Assembly: GCF_000024925.1 (NCBI RefSeq)
Contig: NC_013521.1
Span: forward strand, 310,001-374,000
Direction of reading: 5' to 3'
Length of the DNA stretch: 64,000 bases
From: Sanguibacter keddieii DSM 10542
GTDB lineage: Bacteria; Actinomycetota; Actinomycetes; Actinomycetales; Cellulomonadaceae
The position numbers and the translations under genes are program-made. The notes under the pieces were generated by a model. The model ran no database searches. It was not told where the DNA came from and saw only the letters and a program-made list of their open reading frames with translations. Of this stretch, positions 16,732-25,901 are shown one piece after another. Within the stretch, counting starts at the first letter, position 1, and each line of letters starts with the position of its first letter.

Positions 16732-18234
16732 GTGAAGCAGAAGGCTAGTCGTCCACGATCGGGCGACTTCGTCCAGGTGAACCAGCGTCCCAGCCTCGGC
16801 GTCGAGCTCGACAGCGGTCGCGCCTGGATCGGCGTCGACCAGCAGGTCGGCCACGGGTCTGGTGACGCGCTGTTCGCGCTGACGGACGAGCAGTACGCCA
16901 CGGCGCTCGCCGGGGAGGTCCTCGGCGACGACTTCGTCATGGAGTGCTGGCGCGGTGAGCACGACGACCTGCTGCTCCACTACCCCGGCGGCAGGACGTT
17001 CCGCCCGGAACGATGGTCCTTCGCGCGCACCCGCAGGCTCCCCGACCCGTGCCGCGGTGAGGTCTGGTGGCACCTCGACGCCCTGAGCGAGCCCTCCGAC
17101 AGCACGAGCGTCGAGACCTCCCGCCGCCTCGCGGCCGGCACCGCCGTGGTCGAGGCCGACGACGACGGCGTGCGCACCCTGACCTTCGCACTCGTCGGCG
17201 ACGGCGCCTACCCGCGTCCGGACGCCCTGATCGGCGGGCTCAGCGCCGGCAGCACCCGCGAGCAGGCGCGCACGATCCTCGGAGCACCCGTCGACGCCGC
17301 GACCGACACCTTCCAGATCGAGGGCTACCCGGTTCGCCTTGGCTTCGACGACGACGGCCTCGTCGAGGTCGCCCTGGAGCGCAACGCGCCGGTGCCGCCG
17401 CCTGGCGGGCAGCTCGGCGTGCTGCTCGCGGCCGTCGGAGAGCCCGAGGCAGGGCCGGCCTTCCAGGCCGCTGCGGCGCTCGCCGGGAACGCGCACCGAC
17501 GGTGGGCCGGATCGTCAGGCTTCCCCCGGCGGCTGCTCACCTTCGACGGTGGTGTCGAGATGCAGGTGCAGGACGACCTGGTGCTGAGCGTGCGGGTCAT
17601 CCTCAGCCCGGAAGCAGGCGACTCGAGCTACCGGCACGTCGACGACCTCGTCCCAGGCGCGACGCCGCCGTTCACGAGGGACAGTCTCCGTGAGGCGCTC
17701 GGCCAACCGCTCGCCACGAGCGGTCGGACCGACCTCTGCCGCTACGGGCACCTCGACCTCGTCGTCGAGCACGGCGTCGTCGGCAAGCACGGGGTGCTCA
17801 GCGAGCACAGCGGTGAGGTCCCGACGTCCATCACCGCGGTCCTCGGCGCGGTCACCGTGTCGCACGGCATCAACCGGTGGCGGTCGGGCGAGTTCACGAC
17901 CTTCCTCGACGTCCTGGGACGCCCGTCGTCGAACGCGCTCGTCGCGCAGGTGTCCGCCCTGCCTGGTGTCCGCGTGCGCCTGAGCAAGGGCGACGTCGCC
18001 TCGGTCGAGATCGGGACGAGCAAGCACGCGGCCGAGCGCTTCGAGGCCTTCGTCGACGGGATGCCTGGCGTCCCGATGATCGCTGACATCGCTTTCAGCC
18101 GTCCCGAGACCTTCGGTGACCGCGACTACGTGTGGGAGTTCGAGCAGGGCTGGATCCACGCCCGCACCTCAGTCGGCACCCGCGTCACGAGCATCACCGT
18201 GGCGGAAGGGGCTCCGGCCGGCTTCCTCGTCTGA
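16732..18234 (+). CDS. Hypothetical protein with repeated BamE/SmpA-like LGxP motifs
   Basis: 500 residues, no signal peptide or membrane segment. At least two stretches follow the pattern S-x-R/E-Q-x-R-x-x-L-G-x-P and then a short beta meander: STREQARTILGAPVD (about residue 190) and TRDSLREALGQPLATSG (about residue 320). A third, looser stretch is TTFLDVLGRPSSN. Comparable motifs occur in SmpA/BamE-like and some immunity-type proteins. The start is set at GTG 16732 behind AAGGG; a GTG at 16684 is the upstream alternative. Function unknown; it sits among DUF2971, SUKH-like and TPR proteins. Confidence 0.6.
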   Translation: MKQKASRPRSGDFVQVNQRPSLGVELDSGRAWIGVDQQVGHGSGDALFALTDEQYATALAGEVLGDDFVMECWRGEHDDLLLHYPGGRTFRPERWSFARTRRLPDPCRGEVWWHLDALSEPSDSTSVETSRRLAAGTAVVEADDDGVRTLTFALVGDGAYPRPDALIGGLSAGSTREQARTILGAPVDAATDTFQIEGYPVRLGFDDDGLVEVALERNAPVPPPGGQLGVLLAAVGEPEAGPAFQAAAALAGNAHRRWAGSSGFPRRLLTFDGGVEMQVQDDLVLSVRVILSPEAGDSSYRHVDDLVPGATPPFTRDSLREALGQPLATSGRTDLCRYGHLDLVVEHGVVGKHGVLSEHSGEVPTSITAVLGAVTVSHGINRWRSGEFTTFLDVLGRPSSNALVAQVSALPGVRVRLSKGDVASVEIGTSKHAAERFEAFVDGMPGVPMIADIAFSRPETFGDRDYVWEFEQGWIHARTSVGTRVTSITVAEGAPAGFLV

Positions 18235-18302
18235 CGGCAACGAGTCAGCTGGGGCTGAGCTGACCGGACGCTATGCTCTGTTCACATTCCCCTCGGGGTT
18301 CG

Positions 18303-18337
18303 GAGATCGCCGTAGGCCGCAAGGCCACGGCGATCTC
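18303..18337 (+). terminator. Strong hairpin terminator
   Basis: An 11-bp perfect stem (18303-18313 with 18327-18337), then a GGCC/GGCC inner stem and a GCAA tetraloop, with a single bulged A. It lies about 70 bp after the 16732 gene and ahead of the SUKH-like gene, which suits termination. Confidence 0.65.
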
Positions 18338-18509
18338 GTCATTTCCCGGGAGCGCGACCGGAGCAGTGGTCAACCGAGTCTCTCTGGCGACGAGAGTGGC
18401 GCTCGACCGTTTCGGGCTCCCTCCCAGGGAACGACGAACGGGGACCTTACCCGCGCTTCATCGCGTCGCATACGACACGATGAGAGCCCGCCACCGAGAG
18501 GATCCTCCG

Positions 18510-19073
18510 ATGTCCAGGCTCACCGACCTCCTGACACCGCGGCTGCCCGCAGGCTTCAGCATCCCCGAACCGCTCGACCGCGCCTGGTCGTGGATGGAGC
18601 AGCAGGGGTGGGTGGTCGACGGACCGAACGGCTACTTCGTCACGCCGTACGCCGGCACGCGCCAGCTCGGCGTGGTGTTCTCCGCCCAGGAGTCGCTGAG
18701 CGGGTGGTTCGAGCCCGGCGACCCGTGCTACGACCAGCTCGTGCCGATCGCGCAGGTGTCGGGGGACGGCAGCACGGGGGCCGTCTGGATCGACGGGGAC
18801 CGGGCGCGGTTCGTCGTCCTCGGGTCGGACGGTGAGACCTTCCTGCTCGCCGACTCCGCTGTCGACTTCCTGCGGCTGGTCGCGATCGGCCACCGCGAGC
18901 TCACGTCGTGGGAGCTCGAGGAGGAGCCCGAGGACGACGAGGCCGTCGAGGCGCATGCCGCGTTCCGCACGTGGGTCGAGACGGAGCTCGGCGCGGAGGT
19001 CCCGGCGACCTGGACTGTCGCCGATCCCGATCCGTTCGAGGAGTGGGTCGGACGGATGCAGGCCGAGCGCTAG
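18510..19073 (+). CDS. SUKH/SMI1-KNR4-like protein
   Basis: 187 residues, acidic. The segment RFVVLGSDGETFLLADSAVDFLRLVAIGHRELTSWELEEE resembles the end of the SUKH superfamily fold, though I split it here as RFVVLGSDGETFLL and DFLRLVAIGH for reference. SUKH proteins are commonly immunity proteins of polymorphic toxin systems. No toxin gene is immediately adjacent, but a predicted secreted toxin lies 1.5 kb downstream. ATG 18510 is the first start after a stretch without similarity. Family assignment is by eye and moderate. Confidence 0.55.
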   Translation: MSRLTDLLTPRLPAGFSIPEPLDRAWSWMEQQGWVVDGPNGYFVTPYAGTRQLGVVFSAQESLSGWFEPGDPCYDQLVPIAQVSGDGSTGAVWIDGDRARFVVLGSDGETFLLADSAVDFLRLVAIGHRELTSWELEEEPEDDEAVEAHAAFRTWVETELGAEVPATWTVADPDPFEEWVGRMQAER

Positions 19074-19167
19074 AACTCCACCCTCGAGCCCTTGACCAGC
19101 CCGACCGGCGAGACCGTAGTCTTCTCCAGCCAGTCCCGACCGGGCCTGCGGAGTGGGCGGGGGCCTC

Positions 19168-20043
19168 ATGAGTCACGAGCGGTACGACGACGTCGACGAG
19201 GAGGTGGCTTTCGCGGTCGACGGACTGCTCGAGGGGGACGTCGACGCTCTGCATGACCTGGGGAACGCGCTCCGCAGGGCAGGGCACCACGCAGCGGCGG
19301 CCACCGTCTTCCACGAGGCGCAGCGACGCGGGGTCACGGACTCGCTCCTCAACCTGGGCATCGCGAAGATGGACCTCGGCGAGGACGACGCCGCCGCGGT
19401 GTGGTTCGAGCGCTCCGCCGAGGCGGGCGACGTGAAGGGCGCGTTCATGGCCGCCCAGCTCGCAGCAGACACCGGAGACCTCGCCCGGGCAGAGTCCTTC
19501 TACCGGCGTGCGACGGTGCTGCCGGAGACGGCGGTCCGGCTGGCGAAGGTGCTCCGTGGCCTCGGTAGGGACGAGGAGGCCCGTGCTCTCGTCTACGAGA
19601 CACGGTTCGACAGCCCGGAGTCGGCGGTCGAGTGCGTCCTCCGCGGGTTGGTCGTGGGTGACGAGGGGATCGCGCTGCTGGAGTCGTTCGTGGAGACGGA
19701 CCCGCTCCCCGTGTCCGTGACGCTGGCCGACCTCTACGAAGAGCGCGGAGACGTGGCGCGCGCACGTGCCACGCTCGAGGACGCGACGCTGCTGGGTGAC
19801 GAGAACGCGCAGGCGAACCTCGGGATCCTGCTGCTCGACCTGGGCGAGCCGGACGAGGCTCGACGGTTCCTGACCCTGTCCTGCGAGTCCGGTGACGAGC
19901 TGGCGTGCCGCGTCCTGGCGGAGCGCGGGTGGCACCGCGCACACCCCGAGCAGGCGGAGCCACCCGCCAGGGGTGTGCGCGGCATCATCACCGGTCGCGC
20001 GTGGAGGCGCCCTCGTCGACGACCTCGGCAACCGCCGGCTTGA
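19168..20043 (+). CDS. Sel1/TPR-repeat protein
   Basis: About 291 residues of helical repeats with the recurring small-A/LG-A pattern (for example DALHDLGNALRRAGHHAAAA, LLNLGIAKMDLGEDDAAAVW, NAQANLGILLLDLGEPDEAR). Repeats of this kind form a protein-binding solenoid. ATG 19168 follows GGGGG. The last ~25 residues are basic and low in complexity (ending PRRRPRQPPA) and are read into DNA that in another frame encodes a permease remnant. The 3' end of the gene was therefore probably redrawn by the event that left the remnant there. Confidence 0.65.
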   Translation: MSHERYDDVDEEVAFAVDGLLEGDVDALHDLGNALRRAGHHAAAATVFHEAQRRGVTDSLLNLGIAKMDLGEDDAAAVWFERSAEAGDVKGAFMAAQLAADTGDLARAESFYRRATVLPETAVRLAKVLRGLGRDEEARALVYETRFDSPESAVECVLRGLVVGDEGIALLESFVETDPLPVSVTLADLYEERGDVARARATLEDATLLGDENAQANLGILLLDLGEPDEARRFLTLSCESGDELACRVLAERGWHRAHPEQAEPPARGVRGIITGRAWRRPRRRPRQPPA

Positions 20044-20413
20044 CGGCATCCCCGAGGAGCTCGTCGTCGCCGCGCGCATCGACGGTGCCGGTCCCTGGCG
20101 GCTGTTCTGGACGATCGTCCTGCCGCTGTCGCGCTCGATCCCCGTGGCGGTCGCGAACTTCGTGTTCATTGGCGCGTGGAACAACTTCCTCTGGCCGTTC
20201 ATCGTCACCAGCGACCCGTCGCTCATGACGCTCCCGGTCGGCCCGTAGACCGTCAAGAGCGCCTACGGCGTGCAGTACGCGCAGACCATGGTGTCCGCGA
20301 TCGTCGCCGCGATCCCGCTGCTCGTGGTGTTCATGCTGTTCCAGCGGCGCATCGTGCAGGACGCCGCGACGACAGGGATGGGCGGGCAGCACGTTGTCGC
20401 ATACCTTTCGTAG
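20009..20413 (+). pseudogene. Decayed carbohydrate ABC permease (MalG type) fragment
   Basis: Only the C-terminal third is left. The EAA loop, IPEELVVAARIDGAGPWRLF, and the following segments up to LMTLPVGP are intact. An in-frame TAG at 20246-20248 is followed, in the same frame, by TVKSAYGVQYAQTMVSAIVA and the family end FQRRIVQDAATTG. There is no start codon, and the 5' part runs into the 3' end of the Sel1/TPR gene. It is a truncated copy further inactivated by a nonsense change. Confidence 0.85.
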
Positions 20414-20549
20414 AGACGCGGAATCGATGCGGGAGGAGGGGGCGACGACCTTGCGGCACTTGACGTCGAAACGTTTGGCGTCGATTGCGAAGCTTTACGC
20501 GGGGTGCGGGAGCATGTACTGTCGACGGCTAAGCGTGAGGTAGTCGACA

Positions 20550-21152
20550 GTGCTATGTGTCGGGCTCGTCGTCTCCATGGGAGTCACTGCCGGTGCTGCG
20601 GCCGGGCCGACGGAGGATGTCGAAGACAGTGGTTGGGGTGTCGTCATCAACGGCGAATACACCCCCGGCGCAGAGATTGACGTCTTGTTCCCCGAGACGG
20701 GGAGCCGCCCTGGCGAGGTGACCCCCATGCTGCTCGACCCCGTGGACCTCGTCGCATGCAACGTTCTGAATCAGGTCGACCACGAGGTGCGACGAATCGA
20801 TGATGTGAAGTACTTCTCGTCTCTCGGGGGCGGCAGCGTCAGTCTGACGTGCGGCGACTCGAAGCATGGATATCGACACATTCGCGATCGCCACCAGCAA
20901 GATTGGCAGAATGTTATCGCGAAGGTTGACGATACACATTCGCGGTGGGATGATTTTATGTTTTTCGTGGTGCGCGAGTCGCTGACCTACCCGGCCAGGG
21001 TGGTCGACAAGAGCGACAACAAGATCTGCTACACGGCGCCGATCATTCTCATCAACAGTGATATGGTTCCCGTGTATGAGTTCCACCCGACAGTTATCAT
21101 CGGCGCAGACACCAAAAAAGTCATCACTGCGCACCCCGGAGATCGATGCTGA
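20550..21152 (+). CDS. Predicted secreted toxin with interrupted signal peptide
   Basis: 200 residues from GTG 20550. The start has a hydrophobic stretch (VLCVGLVVSMGVTAGAAA) that looks like the core and cleavage region of a Sec signal peptide but lacks the basic n-region. That basic region (ATG at 20514, MYCRRLSVR) is present just upstream in the same frame, separated by an in-frame TAG at 20541-20543. The C-terminal domain has GYRHIRDRHQQDW, a spaced WDDF and KVITAHPGDRC at the end. This arrangement resembles BECR-fold RNase toxins of polymorphic systems. Base composition is lower than the neighbours. The stop overlaps the next ORF by 7 bp, the usual toxin-immunity layout. Toxin activity is inferred. 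Confidence 0.6.
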   Translation: MLCVGLVVSMGVTAGAAAGPTEDVEDSGWGVVINGEYTPGAEIDVLFPETGSRPGEVTPMLLDPVDLVACNVLNQVDHEVRRIDDVKYFSSLGGGSVSLTCGDSKHGYRHIRDRHQQDWQNVIAKVDDTHSRWDDFMFFVVRESLTYPARVVDKSDNKICYTAPIILINSDMVPVYEFHPTVIIGADTKKVITAHPGDRC

Positions 21153-21451
21153 TGTTTGAAGGGCACGTCGGTGTGAGGCTGATGAATGATTATGCGTCCG
21201 TGTGGCCACTATGGTGGTCTGACGGCGGTCAGGTCCTAGAGCACGAGCTGCCGCTGTCGATTGGGCTCACCCGAGACCTTCTGGCGTGGGCCGAAGGCTT
21301 CGACGCTCACTTCAGCTACGAGACGGGATGGGATCGTCCGACGTCAAGGCTCGCTCACGCAGAACAGGCGGATCGACTGATCGTCAACCTGAGGCGTGAG
21401 CTCGATGGCCTGCTCGAAGTCGAGCCTCGCGTCTGGGAGCTTGAGTCCTGA
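21146..21451 (+). CDS. Small hypothetical protein, candidate immunity protein
   Basis: 101 residues, acidic, with a Trp/Leu-rich first half (WPLWWSDGG) and a helical end. It overlaps the predicted secreted toxin gene by 7 bp, so the two are coupled. Position, size and charge fit an immunity protein. No family recognised. An internal ATG at 21152 would remove two residues. Confidence 0.5.
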   Translation: MLMFEGHVGVRLMNDYASVWPLWWSDGGQVLEHELPLSIGLTRDLLAWAEGFDAHFSYETGWDRPTSRLAHAEQADRLIVNLRRELDGLLEVEPRVWELES

Positions 21452-21647
21452 TGGAGTGGGATCGATACCTCGCACCGCGGTCCTGCTGACGGTCCACTGC
21501 GAGCTGGATCACTGTTCGGTGTGCGTCGCTCCTCCGTGCCCATGACATCGGTCTCTGATCGAGCCATGGAGGCCCGGGCCTGGGTCCCGGGATGGGCGGG
21601 CAGAAGAGTGCGCCGGTCCGCGTAGCGCGCGTCCGCACCTCGTCCGC

Positions 21648-22661
21648 TCACATCCCGCCCGGCGGTAGCACCTCCTGGCTCGTCGGGACGGGCCGCGTGT
21701 CTGCGACCGGTGTCCCCCACACGGGGTTGCCGTCCTCGTCGAAGGGCAGCACCTGCGCCCGTGCGTGACGGTTCGGGTCCCAGAGCGGGTCGCCGGCGAT
21801 GTCCGTGTACGTCCGTGCGTGGTAGACGAGCACGGGGGTGCCGCCGGGCAGCTCGGTGAACGAGTTGTGGCCGGGACCGTACTGGCCGACCGACGGGTCG
21901 GAGACGAGCACGGGCGCGGGGCTCTTGGTCCACGACGCCGGGTCGAGGAGGTCGCTGCCGAGGTCGGCGGTCAGCAGGCCCATCGCGTACTCGACGCCGG
22001 TGGCCGAGGCCGAGTAGGTGAGGAAGACCCGCCCGCCGCGCACCAGCACGGACGGTCCCTCGTTGACCCAGAAGCCCACGGTCTCCCAGTCGTGCTCGGG
22101 CTGGGTGAGCATGACGGCCGGGGTAGCGAGGGTCCACGGGTTCGCCATCCGGGCGATGTAGATGTTGGAGTGACCGCGCACGTCGAAGGCCTGCTGCGCC
22201 CAGACGAGGTACTGGACACCCTCGACGACGACGCTCGTGGCGTCGAGCGCGAAGGACTCCCACCCGGTGTCGACCTGCCCGCGCTCGACCCACTCTCCGG
22301 TGAAGGGGTCGTCGGCGGTGTTCTCGAGGACGAACACCCGGTGGTTGAACGTCTCCGCGGCCCCGGGGACGTCGACCGTCCCGTGGTCGTCGGGAGCCGC
22401 CGCGAGGTAGACGTACCAGGCGCCGTCCACCCGGTGGATCTCCGGCGCCCAGATGAGGTGGGACATCGGGCCGTCGGCGTGCCGCTCCCAGATGGTCACC
22501 TCCTCGGCGGCCTGAAGGTCCTCCAACCGGTCCGCCCGTCGCAGGACCACACGGTCGTAGAGCGGGTGCGACCCCGTGAAGTAGTACGTGCCGTCGTGGC
22601 GCAGCACGCAGGGATCGGCCCGCTGCAGCACGATCGGGTTGACCTCGACGCTCCCGCTCAC
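21648..22661 (-). CDS. Glycoside hydrolase family 43
   Basis: 337 residues forming a five-bladed beta-propeller without signal peptide, so cytoplasmic. The three GH43 acidic residues are visible: base Asp16 in LQRADPCVL, Asp140 in SFALDATSVV, and acid Glu201 in WVNEGPSVLV. GH43 enzymes remove arabinose or xylose from xylan-derived oligosaccharides. The GTG start overlaps the GH1 stop by 4 bp. It is the last gene of the LacI-controlled operon. Whether it is an arabinofuranosidase or xylosidase is not decided. Confidence 0.9.
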   Translation of the reverse strand: MSGSVEVNPIVLQRADPCVLRHDGTYYFTGSHPLYDRVVLRRADRLEDLQAAEEVTIWERHADGPMSHLIWAPEIHRVDGAWYVYLAAAPDDHGTVDVPGAAETFNHRVFVLENTADDPFTGEWVERGQVDTGWESFALDATSVVVEGVQYLVWAQQAFDVRGHSNIYIARMANPWTLATPAVMLTQPEHDWETVGFWVNEGPSVLVRGGRVFLTYSASATGVEYAMGLLTADLGSDLLDPASWTKSPAPVLVSDPSVGQYGPGHNSFTELPGGTPVLVYHARTYTDIAGDPLWDPNRHARAQVLPFDEDGNPVWGTPVADTRPVPTSQEVLPPGGM

Positions 22662-23959
22662 GCGGCCCACCTCTTCTCGGGCAGCGCGCCGTTGGCGCGT
22701 GCATCGGTCGCGAGCGCGCGGAAGGTGTCGGCCACCGGGGTGCGCAGACGGTCCAGGCCGCCAGACCCGTCCTCGACGAGGTCCCACAGGCCCATCGTCA
22801 GCAGGTACTCCTCGCGCGGGGCCGTGCCGTGGCGGTACGTCCACTCGTACATGTCGAAGACTGGCCACCACGTGTACCCGGCGATGTCGTGGCCGAGCGA
22901 GCGCAGGGTGCGGATCGCGGCGACCGACTCGTGCAGCCACGCGACACGGTCGGCCACCGGTGCGGTGACGGCCGTCTCGGTGAGCATGACGGGTGCGCCG
23001 TGCCGGCGCTCGGCCTCGAGGAGCACCTCGACGAGCCCGTCGACACCAGCGTCCTGGGCTGGGCGCGGGTCGGCAAAACCACCGCCGTGGTGCACCCCCT
23101 CCTCGAACAGCTCGGTCGAGATCCGGGGGTAGTAGTTGACCCCCACGATGTCCGGCCGGACGGCGTGGTCGGCGAACCACGCGAGGGACGCGTCGTCCAT
23201 GCCATGGCCGCGCAGCACGCCGACCAGCGGGTGCTGGTCGACGACGCGGCCGGTGACGAGGTCCTCCACGAGGTGCGCCTGGTGCCGCAGGCGCTCGGCC
23301 GTCGCACGGTGCTCGCCGTGCACGTCGCCCGCGTACCGCATGGACGCGTCGACGTGCATGAAGGTCGCGCGGTCGCCCAGCACGTCGGCGATGCCGCGCT
23401 GCGTGCGGACGAACCCTTCGCCGAGCGCGCGGACCATCGTCGTGAGTCCTTCGTCGCCCGTGAGGTAGGGCGGCCAGTAGCCGTAGACGCCGCAGAACAG
23501 CGCGTGGATCATCGGCTCGTTCACCGGGGTGTAGTCGGTGACGCGGTCGCCGTAGCGCTCGGCGAAGGCCACGCCGTACTCGGCGACGACCTGCGGGTAG
23601 TCGGGGTTCGAGAACTGCCCGTCGAGCCACAGCGGCGTGCCGTAGTGCAGCAGGTCGATGACCGGGCGCAGGCCGAGCTCGCCGAACCGGTCGACGACCC
23701 GGTCGACCCAAGACCAGTCCCAGACGCCCCGCTCAGGGTTGACCCGGTGCCAGGGCACTCCCCAGCGCATGAAGGTCGCACCGGCGTCGGAGGCGAGCCC
23801 GAGGTCTTCGGAGTAGCGGGCGTAGTGGTCGGTGAGCTCGTACTCGTCGATCGGGCGCTCGCCCGGACCGCCCTGCGGGACGAAGGTGTCCTCGATGCCG
23901 AGGCCGAAGTGCAGGGCGCCGTCCTCGTACCACCGCGGCGCGCGGCTGGCGGCGCTCAC
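22658..23959 (-). CDS. Glycoside hydrolase family 1 (beta-glucosidase/beta-xylosidase type)
   Basis: 433 residues, single TIM barrel, cytoplasmic. The acid/base is predicted as Glu148 in YTPVNEPM, and the nucleophile as Glu328 in VMLTETAV. The N-terminus FGLGIEDTFVPQ and the RWGVPWHRVNPERGVWDW block are typical of the divergent GH1 branch found with oligosaccharide transporters. The GTG start overlaps the permease stop by 4 bp. It should hydrolyse the imported beta-linked oligosaccharide. Confidence 0.88.
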   Translation of the reverse strand: MSAASRAPRWYEDGALHFGLGIEDTFVPQGGPGERPIDEYELTDHYARYSEDLGLASDAGATFMRWGVPWHRVNPERGVWDWSWVDRVVDRFGELGLRPVIDLLHYGTPLWLDGQFSNPDYPQVVAEYGVAFAERYGDRVTDYTPVNEPMIHALFCGVYGYWPPYLTGDEGLTTMVRALGEGFVRTQRGIADVLGDRATFMHVDASMRYAGDVHGEHRATAERLRHQAHLVEDLVTGRVVDQHPLVGVLRGHGMDDASLAWFADHAVRPDIVGVNYYPRISTELFEEGVHHGGGFADPRPAQDAGVDGLVEVLLEAERRHGAPVMLTETAVTAPVADRVAWLHESVAAIRTLRSLGHDIAGYTWWPVFDMYEWTYRHGTAPREEYLLTMGLWDLVEDGSGGLDRLRTPVADTFRALATDARANGALPEKRWAA

Positions 23960-24846
23960 TTGAGCCCCGTCGTGGCGATGGACTCGATGAACTTGCGCTG
24001 CACGAGCATGAAGGCGAGGACCAGGGGGACGACGGCGACGAGCGAGCCCGCCATCATGACGCCGTACGGCACGATGCCGCCGGGGCCTGTCAGCTGGGTG
24101 AGTCCGGAGGTGATGGTGCCCATGTCTCTCTCTGTGGTGAAGACCAGCGGCCAGAGCAGGTCGTTCCAGTTGTTGACGAAGATGAAGATCGCGAGGGTGA
24201 GGATCGCGGGTCGGGCGTTCGGCAGGATGATCTGCCAGAACACCCGGAGCTCGGAGGCACCGTCGATCCGGGCGGCGTTGTCGAGGTCGCGAGGCAGCGC
24301 GACGAAGAACTGCCGGAGGAAGAAGATCCCGAAGGCGTCCGCCGCGCGGGGCGCGATGAGCCCGGCGAAGGAGTTGACCCACCCGAGGTCGCTGACGATC
24401 TGGTAGACGGGGACGAGCGTCGCCTGGAACGGGATCATCAGGGTCGCGACGATCGCGACGAGCATGAGCTTGCGACCGCGGAAGTCGATCCGTGCCAGCG
24501 CGTACGCGGCCAGGGCGTCGAAGGTGACGGCGAAGAGCGTGACGCCGCCGGCGAACAGGAAGCTGTTGCCGATGAGCCGGGCGAAGGGCAGGTCGGAGAA
24601 GATCCGCTCGAAGTTCGCCGTGGTCCACGCGTCGGGCAGGAGCGTGGGCGGGAAGGCGTTGACCTCTGCCGTCGGCTTGAAGGCGGTGAACAGGACGATG
24701 AACAGCGGGAGCAGGGCCACCAGGGTGGCGATCGCGACGCCGACCGTCATGACGACGGTCGACACGCGGACCCGGGCGCGGCGGCGCGGTGCGGCGGCCG
24801 GTGGGCGGACCGCGGTGCGGACGGGGGCAGGGGTGGCGACGGACAT
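23956..24846 (-). CDS. Carbohydrate ABC transporter permease (MalG type)
   Basis: 296 residues with a basic, Pro/Ala-rich N-terminus of about 30 residues and six membrane segments. The EAA loop is LPRDLDNAARIDGASELRVF and the end is VQRKFIESIATTGLK. The ATG start overlaps the upstream permease stop by 1 bp. Member of the LacI-controlled oligosaccharide operon. Confidence 0.93.
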   Translation of the reverse strand: MSVATPAPVRTAVRPPAAAPRRRARVRVSTVVMTVGVAIATLVALLPLFIVLFTAFKPTAEVNAFPPTLLPDAWTTANFERIFSDLPFARLIGNSFLFAGGVTLFAVTFDALAAYALARIDFRGRKLMLVAIVATLMIPFQATLVPVYQIVSDLGWVNSFAGLIAPRAADAFGIFFLRQFFVALPRDLDNAARIDGASELRVFWQIILPNARPAILTLAIFIFVNNWNDLLWPLVFTTERDMGTITSGLTQLTGPGGIVPYGVMMAGSLVAVVPLVLAFMLVQRKFIESIATTGLK

Positions 24847-25814
24847 CAGGACTCCTCCTCGCGGCGCCCGAAGAAGACGAACTGGACGATGCTCAGCACG
24901 AGGGTGGCGAGCAGCAGGACGTAGGACAGCGCTGACGCGAAGCCGAGGTCGAGCTTGCGGAAGCCGGACTCGTAGATCTCCATGACCACGGTCTGGGTGT
25001 TGCCGTAGGGCCCGCCGCCGGTCATCACGTAGATCTGGTCGAAGGCCTGGAGCGCGGCGATGGTGGCGAAGATCAGCACGAAGGCCGTGGTGCTCGACAG
25101 CATGGGCAGGGTGATGCGCCAGAAGCGGGTCCAGGCGTTGGCGCCGTCCATCTTCGCGGCCTCGTAGAGCGAGCCGGGGATCTCCTGGAGGCCGGCCATG
25201 AAGATCACCATGTAGAAGCCGAAGTTCTTCCACACGGCGACGAGAGCGACCGCGGGCATCGCGAGCGTCGGGTCCTGCAGCACGTTGCCGAGGTCGATGC
25301 CGACACCGCGCAGCCAGTAGTGCAGCAGCCCGACCTGCGGGTCGATGAGGTACGACCACGCGAGCGCGGCCACGGCCAGCGAGATGATGAAGGGCAGGAA
25401 CAGAGCGGTGCGGAACAGGCCGCGCAGCGGCAGCCGGTCGCTGGTGAGCAGCAGTGCGAGGGCGAGAGCCACCACCACGGCCGTCGGGGTGAACAGGACG
25501 GCGTAGACCACCGTGTTGACGACGGCGTCGCGGATGTCGGGGTCGGTGAAGATCCGGGTGTAGTTGTCCAGCCCGACCCACTCCGCCTGACCGAAGCCGC
25601 TGGCGTCGGTGAAGGACATCTGCAGGGCCGAGACCATCGGCCAGACGACGAAGATCGCCAGGACGATCAGGGCGGGTGCGAGGAACGCGAGGGCGGAGCG
25701 GGAGCGTCGGCTGCCGGTGCGCGTGCGCTGCACGCCGGAGCTGCCGCGGCCGCCGAGCGGCGCTGGTGCGCGATAGGGCCGCTTGCGGGGCCTGTCCACG
25801 TGCGCGGTGGTCAT
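24846..25814 (-). CDS. Carbohydrate ABC transporter permease (MalF type)
   Basis: 322 residues, basic N-terminal tail of about 40 residues and six membrane segments. The EAA loop is IPGSLYEAAKMDGANAWTRF. Forms the membrane pore with the partner permease encoded next. An 87-bp gap with a GC-rich hairpin-prone stretch separates it from the binding-protein gene upstream. Confidence 0.93.
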   Translation of the reverse strand: MTTAHVDRPRKRPYRAPAPLGGRGSSGVQRTRTGSRRSRSALAFLAPALIVLAIFVVWPMVSALQMSFTDASGFGQAEWVGLDNYTRIFTDPDIRDAVVNTVVYAVLFTPTAVVVALALALLLTSDRLPLRGLFRTALFLPFIISLAVAALAWSYLIDPQVGLLHYWLRGVGIDLGNVLQDPTLAMPAVALVAVWKNFGFYMVIFMAGLQEIPGSLYEAAKMDGANAWTRFWRITLPMLSSTTAFVLIFATIAALQAFDQIYVMTGGGPYGNTQTVVMEIYESGFRKLDLGFASALSYVLLLATLVLSIVQFVFFGRREEES

Positions 25815-25901
25815 GGGGGTACCTCTCGAGCGGGGGCCGCCCCCGAGCAGGGGGGTCCCGGGGGCGGCCGGTCCAGGGGTGGGGCGGGTGGTGCGGTCCC
25901 G

